This document shows positions 16,968 through 26,730 of a stretch of DNA of 51,261 bases, one piece after another. The notes below the pieces were generated by a model. It did not search any database, was not told where the DNA came from, and saw nothing but the letters and a program-made list of their open reading frames with translations. Positions within the stretch are counted from its first letter, which is position 1, and each line of letters begins with the position of its first letter. The DNA is taken from NCBI GenBank assembly GCA_016278505.1, contig JADQBQ010000034.1:1-51261 (forward strand), read 5' to 3'. The stretch is from Clostridiales bacterium (GTDB lineage: Bacteria > Bacillota > Desulfotomaculia > Desulfotomaculales > VENG01). The position numbers and the translations under genes were made by a program.

Positions 16968-18386
16968 CTAAAGCCTTCTGATTTTTCCGTTGGGCCTGTT
17001 TTGTTCAGTTCCGCCTACAATAATCTCTTTAATGGCCATGGTTGGCTGGGCGTCGCTTACCGGAACTCCCTGACCTTCCTTGCCGCAGGTACCGATAGTG
17101 AACCCTAGATCACTTCCTACCATTTCTACGTTGGCCAGAACTTCCGGCCCGTTACCTGTAAGGGTAGCTCCTCGTACCATGGGCCCTATTTCCCCGTTTT
17201 CGATCAAATACCCTTCCGCAACATCAAAAACAAAGTCCCCGGTGGTGGTGTTTACCTGACCACCACCCATTTTTTTAACCAGTAAACCTTTGTTTACCCC
17301 TTTAATTATTGTTTCCGGATCGTCTTTTCCCGGGGCAATATAGGTGTTGCCCATACGCGGTATAGGTTTATCCTGGTATGACTCCCTGCGCCCGTGCCCG
17401 TTCGATTTCCTGCCGTCAGCGGTGGATGTCAGCCGGTCATACATGTAGTCTTTAAGTACACCATTTTCGATGAGGGTAACCGTTTTAGAAGGTACCCCTT
17501 CATCGTCAAAACTGTATGAGCCGTAGCGATCCTGCATGGTGGCATCATCAATCACAGTAATCTTGTCCGAGGCCACTTTATCTCCAATTTTACCAGCATA
17601 CACTGAAAGCCCTTTTTGAACCAGGTCTGCCTCCATTCCATGCCCACAGGCTTCGTGTACCATGGTGCCGCCGGCCTCGGCAGCCATAACCACCGGCATC
17701 CTTCCAGACGGGGCAGGCTTAGCCTTAAGCATTTGGCACGCCCTGTCAGCGGCACTCTGGGCAACGTCTTCCGGTATGAATTTTTTAAAAAGTTCAAACC
17801 CGCTGTGGCTTCCTACCACCTCCATGCCGGTTTGAATAATATTATTTTCCGCAGCCACCGCCTGCACTAGTAAGCGGGTACGGATACGTTCGTCTTCTAC
17901 GTAATCACCTTCGCTGTTAGCTATAGTTACCTGTTGGACAACATCGCCGTAGCCTACCATCACTTGCTTAATGGCATCTCCTCCTGCTTCACGTGCTGCC
18001 CTGTCGGCAGCATTAACCGCCGCTACCTTCTCTTCAGTCTTGATGTCTTCCGGACGCATTTTTATGTCAAAATCCACCACGGGCTGAAGCTTAGTCAAAT
18101 CGATATTCAATTCTTTTTTTGTGCCGACAGCTGCGTGGCTAACTATTTCAGCTGCTTTGGTCAGCCCTTCAAGGGTCAGGTCATTGGTATAAGCATAGGA
18201 AGTTGACTCGCCGGAAATGACACGAATGCCGGCGCCGATGTCCGTTCCCGTGTGCACCCGCTCTATATTGCCTCCCTCGCAGCTTATACCCGTACCTTTT
18301 TTATTTTCAATAAAAATGTCGGCAAAGTCGCCGCCTTCCGACATAGCCGCGGCTAAAACGTCCTTTAAAATTTGTTTATCGATAAT
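16968..18386 (-). CDS. tldD: TldD metalloprotease, catalytic subunit
   Basis: Catalytic partner of TldE, with the zinc-binding HEACGHGME (HExxxH). IDDATMQDRYGSYSFDDEGVPSKTVTLIENGVLKDYMYDR and the C-terminal GDFVFDVAEGYLIENGEIGPMVRGATLTGNG blocks are typical. Protein start is unusual: an ATG at 18404 has no ribosome binding site, while GGAGG lies seven bases before an ATT at 18386. Starting there gives M-I-D-K-Q-I-L-K, the normal N-terminus for the family. I therefore prefer a rare ATT start; the ATG would add six residues. Confidence 0.92.
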   Translation of the reverse strand: MIDKQILKDVLAAAMSEGGDFADIFIENKKGTGISCEGGNIERVHTGTDIGAGIRVISGESTSYAYTNDLTLEGLTKAAEIVSHAAVGTKKELNIDLTKLQPVVDFDIKMRPEDIKTEEKVAAVNAADRAAREAGGDAIKQVMVGYGDVVQQVTIANSEGDYVEDERIRTRLLVQAVAAENNIIQTGMEVVGSHSGFELFKKFIPEDVAQSAADRACQMLKAKPAPSGRMPVVMAAEAGGTMVHEACGHGMEADLVQKGLSVYAGKIGDKVASDKITVIDDATMQDRYGSYSFDDEGVPSKTVTLIENGVLKDYMYDRLTSTADGRKSNGHGRRESYQDKPIPRMGNTYIAPGKDDPETIIKGVNKGLLVKKMGGGQVNTTTGDFVFDVAEGYLIENGEIGPMVRGATLTGNGPEVLANVEMVGSDLGFTIGTCGKEGQGVPVSDAQPTMAIKEIIVGGTEQNRPNGKIRRL

Positions 18387-18466
18387 GCTAACCCCTCCAA
18401 ACATATCTATTTCATCATTCCAATATTTTCTGTAACCGAAACAAATTATATACAGACTTTATTCAC

Positions 18467-19171
18467 TCATTTGTTGTTTATTGCCGGACGTGATGTTGCT
18501 TCCAGCAAAGTACTCTCTCCGGTAAGAGGTTTCTTAAAAACATTTTTGCGCCCCACTTTTACCGGTACGGGTTCGTCGAACTGCAGCTCTTTAACTGATG
18601 TATTATTGATGTACAGTACCAGCGAGCATTTAGCTGTTACCTCTACATGTTTGTCATTTTGATCTTCTGAGCTTTTGGGTAGGTGGGGTTCCAGTTTAAG
18701 TTCTATTATTTCGCAAAGGTTAAGGGGATTCTTAACATCTTCCACCCAGGCCAAGTATTGTACAACATCACTGTACAAACCCCGCACTCCCAATTGAAGT
18801 GGCAATTGCTTATAATTAGCTTTATTCATAACAGGCAGTGGTTGAAAAAAGTTTAGGACTACATTTTGTTTTCTAGCTTGTAACCCAAACAATGCAAGAG
18901 CTCTTCCATCTTGCATATTAGTTGAAAAAAGTGCCTGCAATAAAGCAAGCCTCTCTTGGGCACGACCCAGTTCCCTTTTTTCCTGTTTATAATTTGAAAT
19001 GAGGCTCAAGTTAGTATTCAGCCGTTTGCTGGCAAACTCAATATCGTCACGAAGTTTCACATAACTTTTGAGAGGAGTATAAAAAACAAAATACAAAAGA
19101 AAAAATAGCAGAACAGTTGTTGAGGCCAAAGTTAAAATTGTCTTTGCCACAGGTCCGAACCGGTCAAACAT
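18467..19171 (-). CDS. pilO: Type IV pilus inner-membrane assembly protein PilO-like
   Basis: A 234-residue protein with one N-terminal transmembrane helix (about 8-30), a coiled coil (about 40-85) and a PilO-type ferredoxin-like domain with the QLPLQLGVRGLYSDVVQYLAWVE pattern. PilO pairs with PilN on the outer face of the membrane and aligns the pilus motor. The ATG at 19171 gives an 8-base overlap with pilN; a start 21 bases further upstream is possible. Last gene of the pilus operon. Confidence 0.85.
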   Translation of the reverse strand: MFDRFGPVAKTILTLASTTVLLFFLLYFVFYTPLKSYVKLRDDIEFASKRLNTNLSLISNYKQEKRELGRAQERLALLQALFSTNMQDGRALALFGLQARKQNVVLNFFQPLPVMNKANYKQLPLQLGVRGLYSDVVQYLAWVEDVKNPLNLCEIIELKLEPHLPKSSEDQNDKHVEVTAKCSLVLYINNTSVKELQFDEPVPVKVGRKNVFKKPLTGESTLLEATSRPAINNK

Positions 19172-19763
19172 TACTGTCACTCTCTTCCGCATAAACGGTT
19201 ATAGAGAAATCCATTACCTTTTCAGAAGGGTTTTCATTGATGTTATTAATGAATGCCTTTTCTACATACACAAGTTGGTTTAAGGAATTAGCAAATATAC
19301 CCACGGAAGATACATTAAAGGCCTTCCCTTCAATAGTTAGAGCATTTGGATCAACCAGTTCGTTTTCTGTCATAGGTTGAGGGCTTAATGTCCTGGCGTC
19401 ATGATGTATGCTAATACTGGTTAACCATGTATCAACTGGTAGTATGTTTTTTACATCTTTTAACATGTAAGACCAAGTTCTCTGTTCGTAGATTAAATTT
19501 TCCAGAACAGTATTAGATTTTTCAACTTCCTTTTGTTCCTGCTGCAGCAAATTAATCTCTTTCACCTGAGGTTCTAATTTTACTAACTGTTTGTTAAGGC
19601 GTGATAATTCATTTTGCATTAGTATAAAACGATAGGAGAAACTAAAAGATAATACCAAAAACAGTATTGATGCTATTACTGAAATTGTAATATAAAAACG
19701 CTTGTTTTGTCTAACATTGAAGTGGCCGCGTAATTCTAAAGGCAAAAGATTAATTTTATACAT
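19164..19763 (-). CDS. pilN: Type IV pilus assembly protein PilN
   Basis: A 199-residue protein. It starts MYKINLLP, the cytoplasmic PilN tail that binds PilM. A transmembrane helix (about 24-46), a coiled coil (about 50-85) and the PilN domain (VDTWLTSISI) follow. It overlaps pilM by 8 bases and pilO by 8 bases, the classical M-N-O order. Confidence 0.92.
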   Translation of the reverse strand: MYKINLLPLELRGHFNVRQNKRFYITISVIASILFLVLSFSFSYRFILMQNELSRLNKQLVKLEPQVKEINLLQQEQKEVEKSNTVLENLIYEQRTWSYMLKDVKNILPVDTWLTSISIHHDARTLSPQPMTENELVDPNALTIEGKAFNVSSVGIFANSLNQLVYVEKAFINNINENPSEKVMDFSITVYAEESDSNV

Positions 19764-20757
19764 TATCCATCAACCTTCGTAAGGCAAGCCCCAAGACAAT
19801 ACTGAAAGCCGGGTCTATTCCTCCCACACTATCATTAAACCGAACTGATTCCACCGGGAGCTTAAGTTCACTGGACAGAGTCTCGGGTAACCCTATCAAA
19901 TTACTTTCACCACCGGTTAAAATCATTTTACTCACCTTAGAATCGCCTACCTTACTGTGATAAAACTCTATAGATAGAAGTAACTCTTTAAGCAGTTCCT
20001 CCGGAACTTTTATAAGTCCCTGTTGGTGTTTTAAAACAGATGCTGCTTGCGCATCAATGCCGAGGGTTTGTTGTATTTCCTCTGTAATACCCCAGCCACC
20101 CACAGGTAAAACGCGCGTATATTTAACTGACTTGCCGGCGACAAATAAAATATGCGTACTAAGAGCTCCAATATCGGCAACGACCAGTGTTTCGCCAGAG
20201 TTACCGCCTTCCCGGTTGGACTCTACAAACTTATTACCGGCAGAGAAAAGACGCCATAACGCAAGGGGTTTAAGATCCAAAACAGCTAGCCTTAAGCCTG
20301 CCTTTTTAAAAACTTCAAAAAAACGGTACACCAACTCTGTCGAAACTGCAGTTACCAGTAGATGTTGCTTGTTTTCTTTGACCCTATTTTCTAATGATAC
20401 AAACTCAACTAGCATATCACTTACCGATACGGGAATGTTTTTTTTAGCTTCCCAACGAACCGCTTTTTTAAGCTCTTTTTCCGGCATTTGTGGCATTTCA
20501 ACATGACGGGTGATGACATTGTTACCCCAGACAGTACTAATGATTTTTCTGTTTTTCAGTCCGTATTCCTCTACCATGTGCTGTAAAGTTTTAGCTAAAA
20601 CTTCATAATCCGGTTCTGGAAAAAATAAACCTTGAGGATTTGGTATCTTATGCAAAATGGAAATCTCAAACTCATTGTTCCGAAGCGAGAGCTCGGCGAG
20701 CTTTATGGAATCGGTACCTAAGTCCAAAGCTAAAGCTCTTTTTAACATCCAACTCAT
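19756..20757 (-). CDS. pilM: Type IV pilus assembly protein PilM
   Basis: A 333-residue cytoplasmic actin-like ATPase fold. Phosphate-1 motif LALDLGTDSIKLAEL lies at the N-terminus, and SFxVSDMLVEFV-like and TLVVADIGALSTHILF stretches follow. The ILTGGESNLIGLPETLSSELK motif is near the C-terminus. It forms the cytoplasmic ring that binds the PilN tail. Confidence 0.93.
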   Translation of the reverse strand: MSWMLKRALALDLGTDSIKLAELSLRNNEFEISILHKIPNPQGLFFPEPDYEVLAKTLQHMVEEYGLKNRKIISTVWGNNVITRHVEMPQMPEKELKKAVRWEAKKNIPVSVSDMLVEFVSLENRVKENKQHLLVTAVSTELVYRFFEVFKKAGLRLAVLDLKPLALWRLFSAGNKFVESNREGGNSGETLVVADIGALSTHILFVAGKSVKYTRVLPVGGWGITEEIQQTLGIDAQAASVLKHQQGLIKVPEELLKELLLSIEFYHSKVGDSKVSKMILTGGESNLIGLPETLSSELKLPVESVRFNDSVGGIDPAFSIVLGLALRRLMDNV

Positions 20758-20767
20758 AATATATCAC

Positions 20768-21193
20768 CTAATCCGGCAACACCGGGTACATTTCTGACCA
20801 CAGCATTATTTGCACAGGGTCAGATACTTTGACAGAGGCTTGCAAAGACTGTTTGGCCTGGTTATGATAGCCTACTGAAGTTATGTATAGAATGGTATCT
20901 TCAAAGTCCATTTGTTTTTGGACCGTCACCGTTACCCCCTCATAATTAAAGCGGCTGTTTTGGTTCAGGTAAAGATCATTGGTAATCCATTCAGGCTCGC
21001 CTGCAATTTTTGCTAATATCCTTTCTATACCCGCATCCGCATTATAATAGGCCTGTGCTTTATCAATTTGGTTGTAGGAGGTTACATAGTAGTTTACGCC
21101 TATATCTAAAATAGAAACAGTAAGAAAAAATAAGATCATCATAACAATCAGAGCCAAAACCAGTGCTTGCCCTTGATGGTTTCTAACATGCAT
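20768..21193 (-). CDS. PilX-like minor pilus protein
   Basis: A 141-residue protein with a PilX-type N-terminus: HQGQALVLALIVMMILFFLTVSILD followed by AYYNADAGIERIL. It lacks the Glu at position 5 that most pilins have, as is usual for PilX/GspK-like tip proteins. Likely sits at the tip of a pilus or pseudopilus. Neighbours are PilW- and PilV-like genes upstream and pilM downstream. Confidence 0.75.
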   Translation of the reverse strand: MHVRNHQGQALVLALIVMMILFFLTVSILDIGVNYYVTSYNQIDKAQAYYNADAGIERILAKIAGEPEWITNDLYLNQNSRFNYEGVTVTVQKQMDFEDTILYITSVGYHNQAKQSLQASVKVSDPVQIMLWSEMYPVLPD

Positions 21194-21206
21194 ATTTTAT
21201 ACCTAC

Positions 21207-21671
21207 CTAAGAACCAAATATTTGAGATCTCATTCTGACGCTGGTAGTGTACGAAATTTCATTAGAACCATGGTATTTCCCGGTCACTTTTATCTTTACC
21301 AGGCCTTGAGAACCATACAAAAACAACAGAGCATGCACCTTATCAGCAACTGGCTGTTTAACGGCATGTCCCTTTTTGCGATACAGAGTATTTCCTTTCA
21401 GGGAATACTCAATTATCTCTGTATCAAAACCAACAATTTTGATACTGCTTGCATTACTGTCGGGGTGTAATTCTTTTGCCTGCCTGACTTCTCGCGACAT
21501 ACGGTTTAGAGCAATAGATAAACTATCCTGGATCTCCATTAGCTCAAGCTCTTTACCCAAAGTAATTACATTGATCTGATAAATGCTTAGGATGGTCACC
21601 AAAAACAATCCCAAAAGTGATAAGGACAGTAATATTTCAATTAAAGTAAATCCGGAACTATTTTTTGGCAT
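21207..21671 (-). CDS. PilW-like minor pseudopilin (prepilin-type N-terminus)
   Basis: A 154-residue protein with the class III signal SSG|FTLIEILLSLSLLG; Glu at +5 of the mature protein. The soluble part begins with an amphipathic helix (SLSIALNRMSREVRQAKEL), as in PilW/GspJ. Substrate of the prepilin peptidase at 28617-29369. It overlaps the PilV-like gene by 14 bases. Confidence 0.85.
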   Translation of the reverse strand: MPKNSSGFTLIEILLSLSLLGLFLVTILSIYQINVITLGKELELMEIQDSLSIALNRMSREVRQAKELHPDSNASSIKIVGFDTEIIEYSLKGNTLYRKKGHAVKQPVADKVHALLFLYGSQGLVKIKVTGKYHGSNEISYTTSVRMRSQIFGS

Positions 21672-22032
21672 TTAACCCACTCAGCGTGACACTTTTCTCT
21701 TTCCCTGCATCTTCGTACTTAACGGTCACGACAATCCTTTGCAAAAAATCACTTTCACGTTCAATCTGCACGGTACAAGAATAACCTGGGTATGCATCGA
21801 AGGAAGTTATAAAAAACTGTGTTGGTGGTTCATCCTCGAAAGGAACTTTGAACTCTTCTAATTTTCCCTGTGCCAGGTACAATGCAACGGTCTCCCTGTG
21901 GCTTTGACTTGCCACCGGGATACTGGAATGCAGAATCTTTGTTAAAGGAATAAGGGTTAGCGCTAGTATTACGAAAGCAAACAAAACCTCAATTAAAGAA
22001 AAACCCTTTTTATTTTGCAGATAAATCATCAC
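21658..22032 (-). CDS. PilV-like minor pseudopilin
   Basis: A 124-residue protein with signal KKG|FSLIEVLFAFVILAL and a GspI/PilV-like soluble domain (SHRETVALYLAQGKLEEFK). It overlaps the following PilW-like gene by 14 bases, so the two are translationally coupled. Confidence 0.83.
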   Translation of the reverse strand: MMIYLQNKKGFSLIEVLFAFVILALTLIPLTKILHSSIPVASQSHRETVALYLAQGKLEEFKVPFEDEPPTQFFITSFDAYPGYSCTVQIERESDFLQRIVVTVKYEDAGKEKSVTLSGLNAKK

Positions 22033-22049
22033 TTACCTCTAATTGGTAA

Positions 22050-22583
22050 TTAATAATAGCTTGAGGGTGGTTTGTTATCTATGCGCACACGTCCCGATTT
22101 ACCTATCACCACGTAAAGTTTTTCTTCAAATTTATTTACAATTTGAATAGTACCGCCAAAGCCATACGCCGGGTATCCGGAACAGTTTACATATATTCTG
22201 TTGGACTCAAAATTCGTTTCATACAAATTTATCCCAACGGGTAATTCTAACACTTTTATGGTATTGATTCCTGCCATGATATAATAACTATCAATGTCAA
22301 TATTTCTTTTGGGGTCAACAAGAAATTGCATCTTATACCCGGAACTCTCTTCTGTCAATGCAATAGCTTGCATAGTCCTAATTTCCCATAGCATTCGCCG
22401 CGCCGATACATGTAGTTTATGATGGGCAAAGGGTCTTTGAAGATTTATAAATGTAACGGAAAGCATAATGCCAATAAGGGCAATGACTAGCATAATCTCC
22501 AATAATGAATAACCGGCTTGCGGTTTTACCATTTTAAAACGACACTTACTTGTTTGAACATTCATTTCAAAAAGTACAACCAT
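22050..22583 (-). CDS. GspH/FimT-like pseudopilin
   Basis: A 177-residue protein with the signal QAG|YSLLEIMLVIALIGIMLS and a GspH/FimT-type beta domain (RRMLWEIRTMQAIALTEESSGYKM). The leader before the cleavage site is long if the first ATG is used; a later ATG (MVKPQAG) gives a typical short leader but no ribosome binding site is obvious for either. Confidence 0.8.
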   Translation of the reverse strand: MVVLFEMNVQTSKCRFKMVKPQAGYSLLEIMLVIALIGIMLSVTFINLQRPFAHHKLHVSARRMLWEIRTMQAIALTEESSGYKMQFLVDPKRNIDIDSYYIMAGINTIKVLELPVGINLYETNFESNRIYVNCSGYPAYGFGGTIQIVNKFEEKLYVVIGKSGRVRIDNKPPSSYY

Positions 22584-22618
22584 TCCCTTTATATAGTAAA
22601 CTCACTGACTCACTATTA

Positions 22619-23824
22619 TTAATAAATGGTTTCGATTACTTTTACCATGGGCAAATATACAGATGATACAAGAAAACCTATAATGCCCCCCACGATGATA
22701 ATTAAAACCGGCTCGGCCAAGCTTATTATGCGTGAGAGCGCATTATGCAATTCTTTTTCATAAAAAGAGGCCACTTGCTCTAAGGGCTTATCCAGTTCCC
22801 CTGTCTTTTCCCCCACTTTAACCATTTGAGTCACCATAGGGGGGAAAATTTTGCTTTGAACTAAACCCTCGGCTACTTCTAGGCCCCTGCTTATATTATT
22901 TCTGGTTTCATCTATGGCCATAGCCACAACAGTGTTGGGGACGGTACCTTTGGCAGTATCCATGGCCTGGATGATAGGAATGCCACTGCGGATTAAAAGA
23001 CTTAAAGTGCGGCAAAAACGGGTGATGCATATGGATCTTATAAAATTACCACAGAGAGGTAGTCCAAGCAGTGTTTTATCGATCAGTATCCTGCCCTTGG
23101 TCATGCGATACATGCCTACAACCGTAAGATAAAATAAAACAATAAAAAATAAAACCACATACCAGTATTTTGCCATGAAGTTGTTTATACCCAGTAAAAC
23201 TCTGGTCGCTAATGGTAAAGCGGCATTTTGTTGGTCCAACATATGCACCAAAGGAGGGAAAACAAAAGTTATTATGATTAAAAGCGCCATTAAAGAAACA
23301 ACCGCTACAATAAGTGGATAGGAAATGGCTAACTTTACTCTTTCTTCCAGATCGTATTCCTTTTCAAAATGTAAAGCCACTTGTTCCAGAGTATGGTCTA
23401 AATTACCACTCTGTTCTCCGGCTTTAATCATCCCTATAAAAATTTTTGGGAATACATTTGGATAAAGTTGCAGGGCTTCGGAGAAGGGATATCCTTGCTC
23501 AAGAGACCTAATTAAGTTACCGGTAATGCCTGACAATCGTCTACTTTTGACATGGTCCTCTAACACTGCCAAACAGGCTAAGATGGGCACACCTGCGCTA
23601 ATCATGGCCGCTAACTGTCTACAAAATGATGCAAGATCTTTCTTGTTAACTCCTTGCTTTCTAAAAAGTTTATGCCATTGGAACAGAACAGGATAAACCT
23701 TGATAATATAATAGCCCTGATTCTGCAATCGAGATACTACCGCCTCTTTATCCTGTGCTTCTATGATTCCGCTAAAGGGGTTTCCCAGCCTATCACGGAC
23801 CCGGTACCCGTAAGCTTTGAGCAT
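22619..23824 (-). CDS. pilC: Type IV pilus inner-membrane platform protein PilC
   Basis: A 401-residue GspF-family protein with two repeated cytoplasmic GspF domains (about 70-195 and 270-390) and three membrane helices. Family motifs GEQSGNLDHTLEQVALHFEKEYDLEERVK and GEKTGELDKPLEQVASFYEKEL mark the two repeats. It is the platform turned by PilB during pilus assembly. A 120-base gap without gene separates it from pilB. Confidence 0.95.
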   Translation of the reverse strand: MLKAYGYRVRDRLGNPFSGIIEAQDKEAVVSRLQNQGYYIIKVYPVLFQWHKLFRKQGVNKKDLASFCRQLAAMISAGVPILACLAVLEDHVKSRRLSGITGNLIRSLEQGYPFSEALQLYPNVFPKIFIGMIKAGEQSGNLDHTLEQVALHFEKEYDLEERVKLAISYPLIVAVVSLMALLIIITFVFPPLVHMLDQQNAALPLATRVLLGINNFMAKYWYVVLFFIVLFYLTVVGMYRMTKGRILIDKTLLGLPLCGNFIRSICITRFCRTLSLLIRSGIPIIQAMDTAKGTVPNTVVAMAIDETRNNISRGLEVAEGLVQSKIFPPMVTQMVKVGEKTGELDKPLEQVASFYEKELHNALSRIISLAEPVLIIIVGGIIGFLVSSVYLPMVKVIETIY

Positions 23825-23944
23825 TTACTCCAACCGCCTGTGATAATACTTGTTAAACTCTAAACATTCTACTAAGTACTAAAAATTTCCTCCCAAATTT
23901 ACTTAAATTGCAATAATTTTCTGTTAAATAAAGATACGCCACGG

Positions 23945-25636
23945 CTAATTTGGCACAACCTTCATTACTTCTCTTACAGTGGTAGTACCGTTAAAAGCTT
24001 TCCGCAATCCATCTTCTTTCAAAGTAACCATGCCCTGGGCAGCTGCATTTTCTTTTATTTTATCTGTGGTTGCCATGGTTATCAGGCTAGTCCTAATCTG
24101 ATCGGTAATAATCAATATTTCCTGTAAGCTCGTTCGTCCTCGATAGCCGGTATAATTGCAATAATCGCACCCGGAACCGTCAAATAATTGTATTTCTTGA
24201 TGATCAATTAGTTCACAGAATAAGAACTCCGGATCCTTAGCTGAAACGGTATAGCTTTTACGACACATGGGACATATTTTTCTTACCAGGCGCTGAGCAG
24301 CAACTGCTAACACAGAAGATGCCACTCGAAATGGTTCCACTCCCATTTCAATTAGTCGAAGTAAGGCACCTGAGGCATCGGTAGTATGTAATGTGGAAAG
24401 AACCAAATGACCCGTGGAAGCTGCCTGGGTAGCGATTGCCGCCGTCTCAAAATCTCTGATTTCACCTACCATAATGATATCAGGGTCTTGTCTTACAACA
24501 GAACGCAGGCCGGTGGCAAAACTTAGTCCTGCCTTGGCATTGACCTGAATTTGATTAATGCCTTGTAAAATATACTCTACCGGGTCTTCAATAGTAATAA
24601 TGTTTTTTTCAGAACTATTAAGTTCGTTAAGTGCGGCATAAAGTGTGGTTGTTTTACCGCTCCCGGTGGGCCCGGTCAAAAGCACCATGCCATGAGAACG
24701 GTTGATAATACTTCTTATCTGTTGTAGTTGGCTTTCATCCAGGCCAAGTTGGTCTAAAGTAAAGACCCCATTCTCTTGATCAAGGATCCGTATGACCACT
24801 TTTTCCCCAAAAATAGTTGGCATAGTGGAAATTCTAAGGTCAATATTATGTTCGTTGTACCTAATCTTAATTCTCCCGTCTTGAGGTATTCTTTTTTCGG
24901 CAATATTTAGGTCTGCCAGGATTTTAATGCGTGATGTTATTGCAGATTGGGAGCGTGGTGTCAGATTTCCTATTACCTCTTGTAGAATTCCGTCAACACG
25001 GTATCTAACGCGTGCTCCCTTATCGCGTGGCTCAATATGAATGTCACTTGCTCCGTCTTTTAGGGCATCCACAATTATTGAATTAACTAAACGAACTATA
25101 GGTGCTTCATTAAAAAGGTTATCTTCCGTACGGTCAACTTGCAGAGTCTCGGATTCCAGAACTTCAAAATCCTGCAGGCTCTTTTCAACGTGTGCCGCCC
25201 CAAAATACTTTTTCAACCCTTGCTCTAATACTTCCTCGGGCACAATTAAAGGGACTACTTCATTTCCGGTAACCAGACGAATATCATCCATGGCAGTTAA
25301 ATTTAAAGAGCCGGTCATAGCCACGGTAAGTTTATTCCCTTCTTTTTTTACAGGCATCACATTATGTCTGTTGATTAAGTCTTCCGGTAGAATTGAGATT
25401 AAGGCACTATCAGGTTCAATGCTAACTTTGGTCCTTTTAACGTTCAATTTAAATTCCAGTATATTGGTAATGTCTTTATCTGAAACAAGGCCCATATAAA
25501 TTAACGTTTTTCCCAGCCTTTCATTTGTAACCTTTTGAATTTGCAATGCCTGCTGCAAATCCTGTTCATTTATCAGGCCTTTTTGCATCAATATTTCACC
25601 AAGCCTTTTGTCACGGTCATGGTTTAATTGCAGCAA
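23945..25636 (-). CDS. pilB: Type IV pilus extension ATPase PilB
   Basis: A 563-residue hexameric ATPase. The N-terminal MshEN-type domain spans about 1-150 (MshEN domains bind cyclic di-GMP in some homologues). Walker A GPTGSGKTT is at 322-330, Asp and His boxes follow, and the Walker B region DPDIIMVGEIRD is at about 384-395. A four-cysteine zinc site (CPMC ... CDYC) lies near 450-500. The start is TTG with AAAGGGCG six bases upstream, overlapping the end of aroB. No retraction ATPase (PilT) is in the window. Confidence 0.95.
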   Translation of the reverse strand: MLQLNHDRDKRLGEILMQKGLINEQDLQQALQIQKVTNERLGKTLIYMGLVSDKDITNILEFKLNVKRTKVSIEPDSALISILPEDLINRHNVMPVKKEGNKLTVAMTGSLNLTAMDDIRLVTGNEVVPLIVPEEVLEQGLKKYFGAAHVEKSLQDFEVLESETLQVDRTEDNLFNEAPIVRLVNSIIVDALKDGASDIHIEPRDKGARVRYRVDGILQEVIGNLTPRSQSAITSRIKILADLNIAEKRIPQDGRIKIRYNEHNIDLRISTMPTIFGEKVVIRILDQENGVFTLDQLGLDESQLQQIRSIINRSHGMVLLTGPTGSGKTTTLYAALNELNSSEKNIITIEDPVEYILQGINQIQVNAKAGLSFATGLRSVVRQDPDIIMVGEIRDFETAAIATQAASTGHLVLSTLHTTDASGALLRLIEMGVEPFRVASSVLAVAAQRLVRKICPMCRKSYTVSAKDPEFLFCELIDHQEIQLFDGSGCDYCNYTGYRGRTSLQEILIITDQIRTSLITMATTDKIKENAAAQGMVTLKEDGLRKAFNGTTTVREVMKVVPN

Positions 25637-25638
25637 AG

Positions 25639-26730
25639 TTATCGCCCTTTCATACCATCTAAGATATTTATCAAACTCTTTTCCGTGGGATTCTTGTAGA
25701 TGCGCACACTACCAATGTTCTCCGGGAGAATAAATACAAGATTTCCTGAGGTAACTTTTTTATCTTTATGCATCATATTTATAAAACTATCCATGTTTGT
25801 CTGTTGGGGAATCTTGGTGGGTAAACCGGCGCGTATTAAAATAGCCTCAATTTTTTTTCTTTGTTCTGTTTCCAAAATAGATAATTCCTCTGCCAGCCGG
25901 GCAGCAGCAACCATTCCCACGGCAACGGCCTCACCGTGCCGGTAAATCTTGTATTCGGTAATGGCCTCCAATGCATGTCCCACTGTATGTCCAAGGTTAA
26001 GAACGGCCCTGGTTCCCTGTTCTGTTTCATCTGCTTCCACCACCCGTGACTTGTTCAGGCACGATTGCATGATGGCGTTTGCTACAGCGCCGGGGGTCAG
26101 TTCCAGTAAGGCTTCTATATTTTCCTCCAGCCAGGAAAAGAATTGCGCATCACTTATAATGCCATATTTTATCACCTCAGAAATACCGGACCGCACCTCT
26201 CGGTCTTGCAGGGATGACAAGGTATCGGTATCGGAAAGAACAATAGATGGCTGGTAAAAGGCACCGATTATATTTTTTCCCCGGGGATGGTTTACCGCCA
26301 CTTTTCCCCCTACACTGCTATCCACTTGGGCTAATAGTGTTGTTGGCACCTGCACAAACCCAACCCCACGCATGTAAGTGGAGGCGACGAAACCAGCCAG
26401 ATCACCTATCACTCCTCCACCCAGAGCCAGTACCGGGCAATGCCGGTCCAAACCGGCTGAGAAAGCAGTATCATAAAGCCTCTCAGCCTGCTGTAAACTT
26501 TTGTATTCTTCTCCATCCGGAACTTCCGCTACCGTAACTTTAAACCCGAACTCCTGCAGGCTTTTTATGATTACACCACCATAAAGACGGTTAACCTTGG
26601 GATTAGTTACCAAAAGCGTTTTCCTACCTGAGAAGAGGTGACTAAGATATTCACCACATCGTTCCAGAAGTCCCCTGCCTATTAGAATTTTATAGCTGCG
26701 CTTTCCTAGATTAATGTTAACTTGGTTCAT
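25639..26730 (-). CDS. aroB: 3-dehydroquinate synthase
   Basis: Second step of the shikimate pathway, NAD+ and metal dependent. The 363 residues have VPDGEEYKSL, the GGGVIGDLAGFVASTYMRG cofactor loop, VPTTLLAQVDSSVGGKVAVNHPRGKN and the metal ligands in LNLGHTVGHALE. It overlaps aroK by one base and leads into pilB within three bases. Confidence 0.97.
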   Translation of the reverse strand: MNQVNINLGKRSYKILIGRGLLERCGEYLSHLFSGRKTLLVTNPKVNRLYGGVIIKSLQEFGFKVTVAEVPDGEEYKSLQQAERLYDTAFSAGLDRHCPVLALGGGVIGDLAGFVASTYMRGVGFVQVPTTLLAQVDSSVGGKVAVNHPRGKNIIGAFYQPSIVLSDTDTLSSLQDREVRSGISEVIKYGIISDAQFFSWLEENIEALLELTPGAVANAIMQSCLNKSRVVEADETEQGTRAVLNLGHTVGHALEAITEYKIYRHGEAVAVGMVAAARLAEELSILETEQRKKIEAILIRAGLPTKIPQQTNMDSFINMMHKDKKVTSGNLVFILPENIGSVRIYKNPTEKSLINILDGMKGR

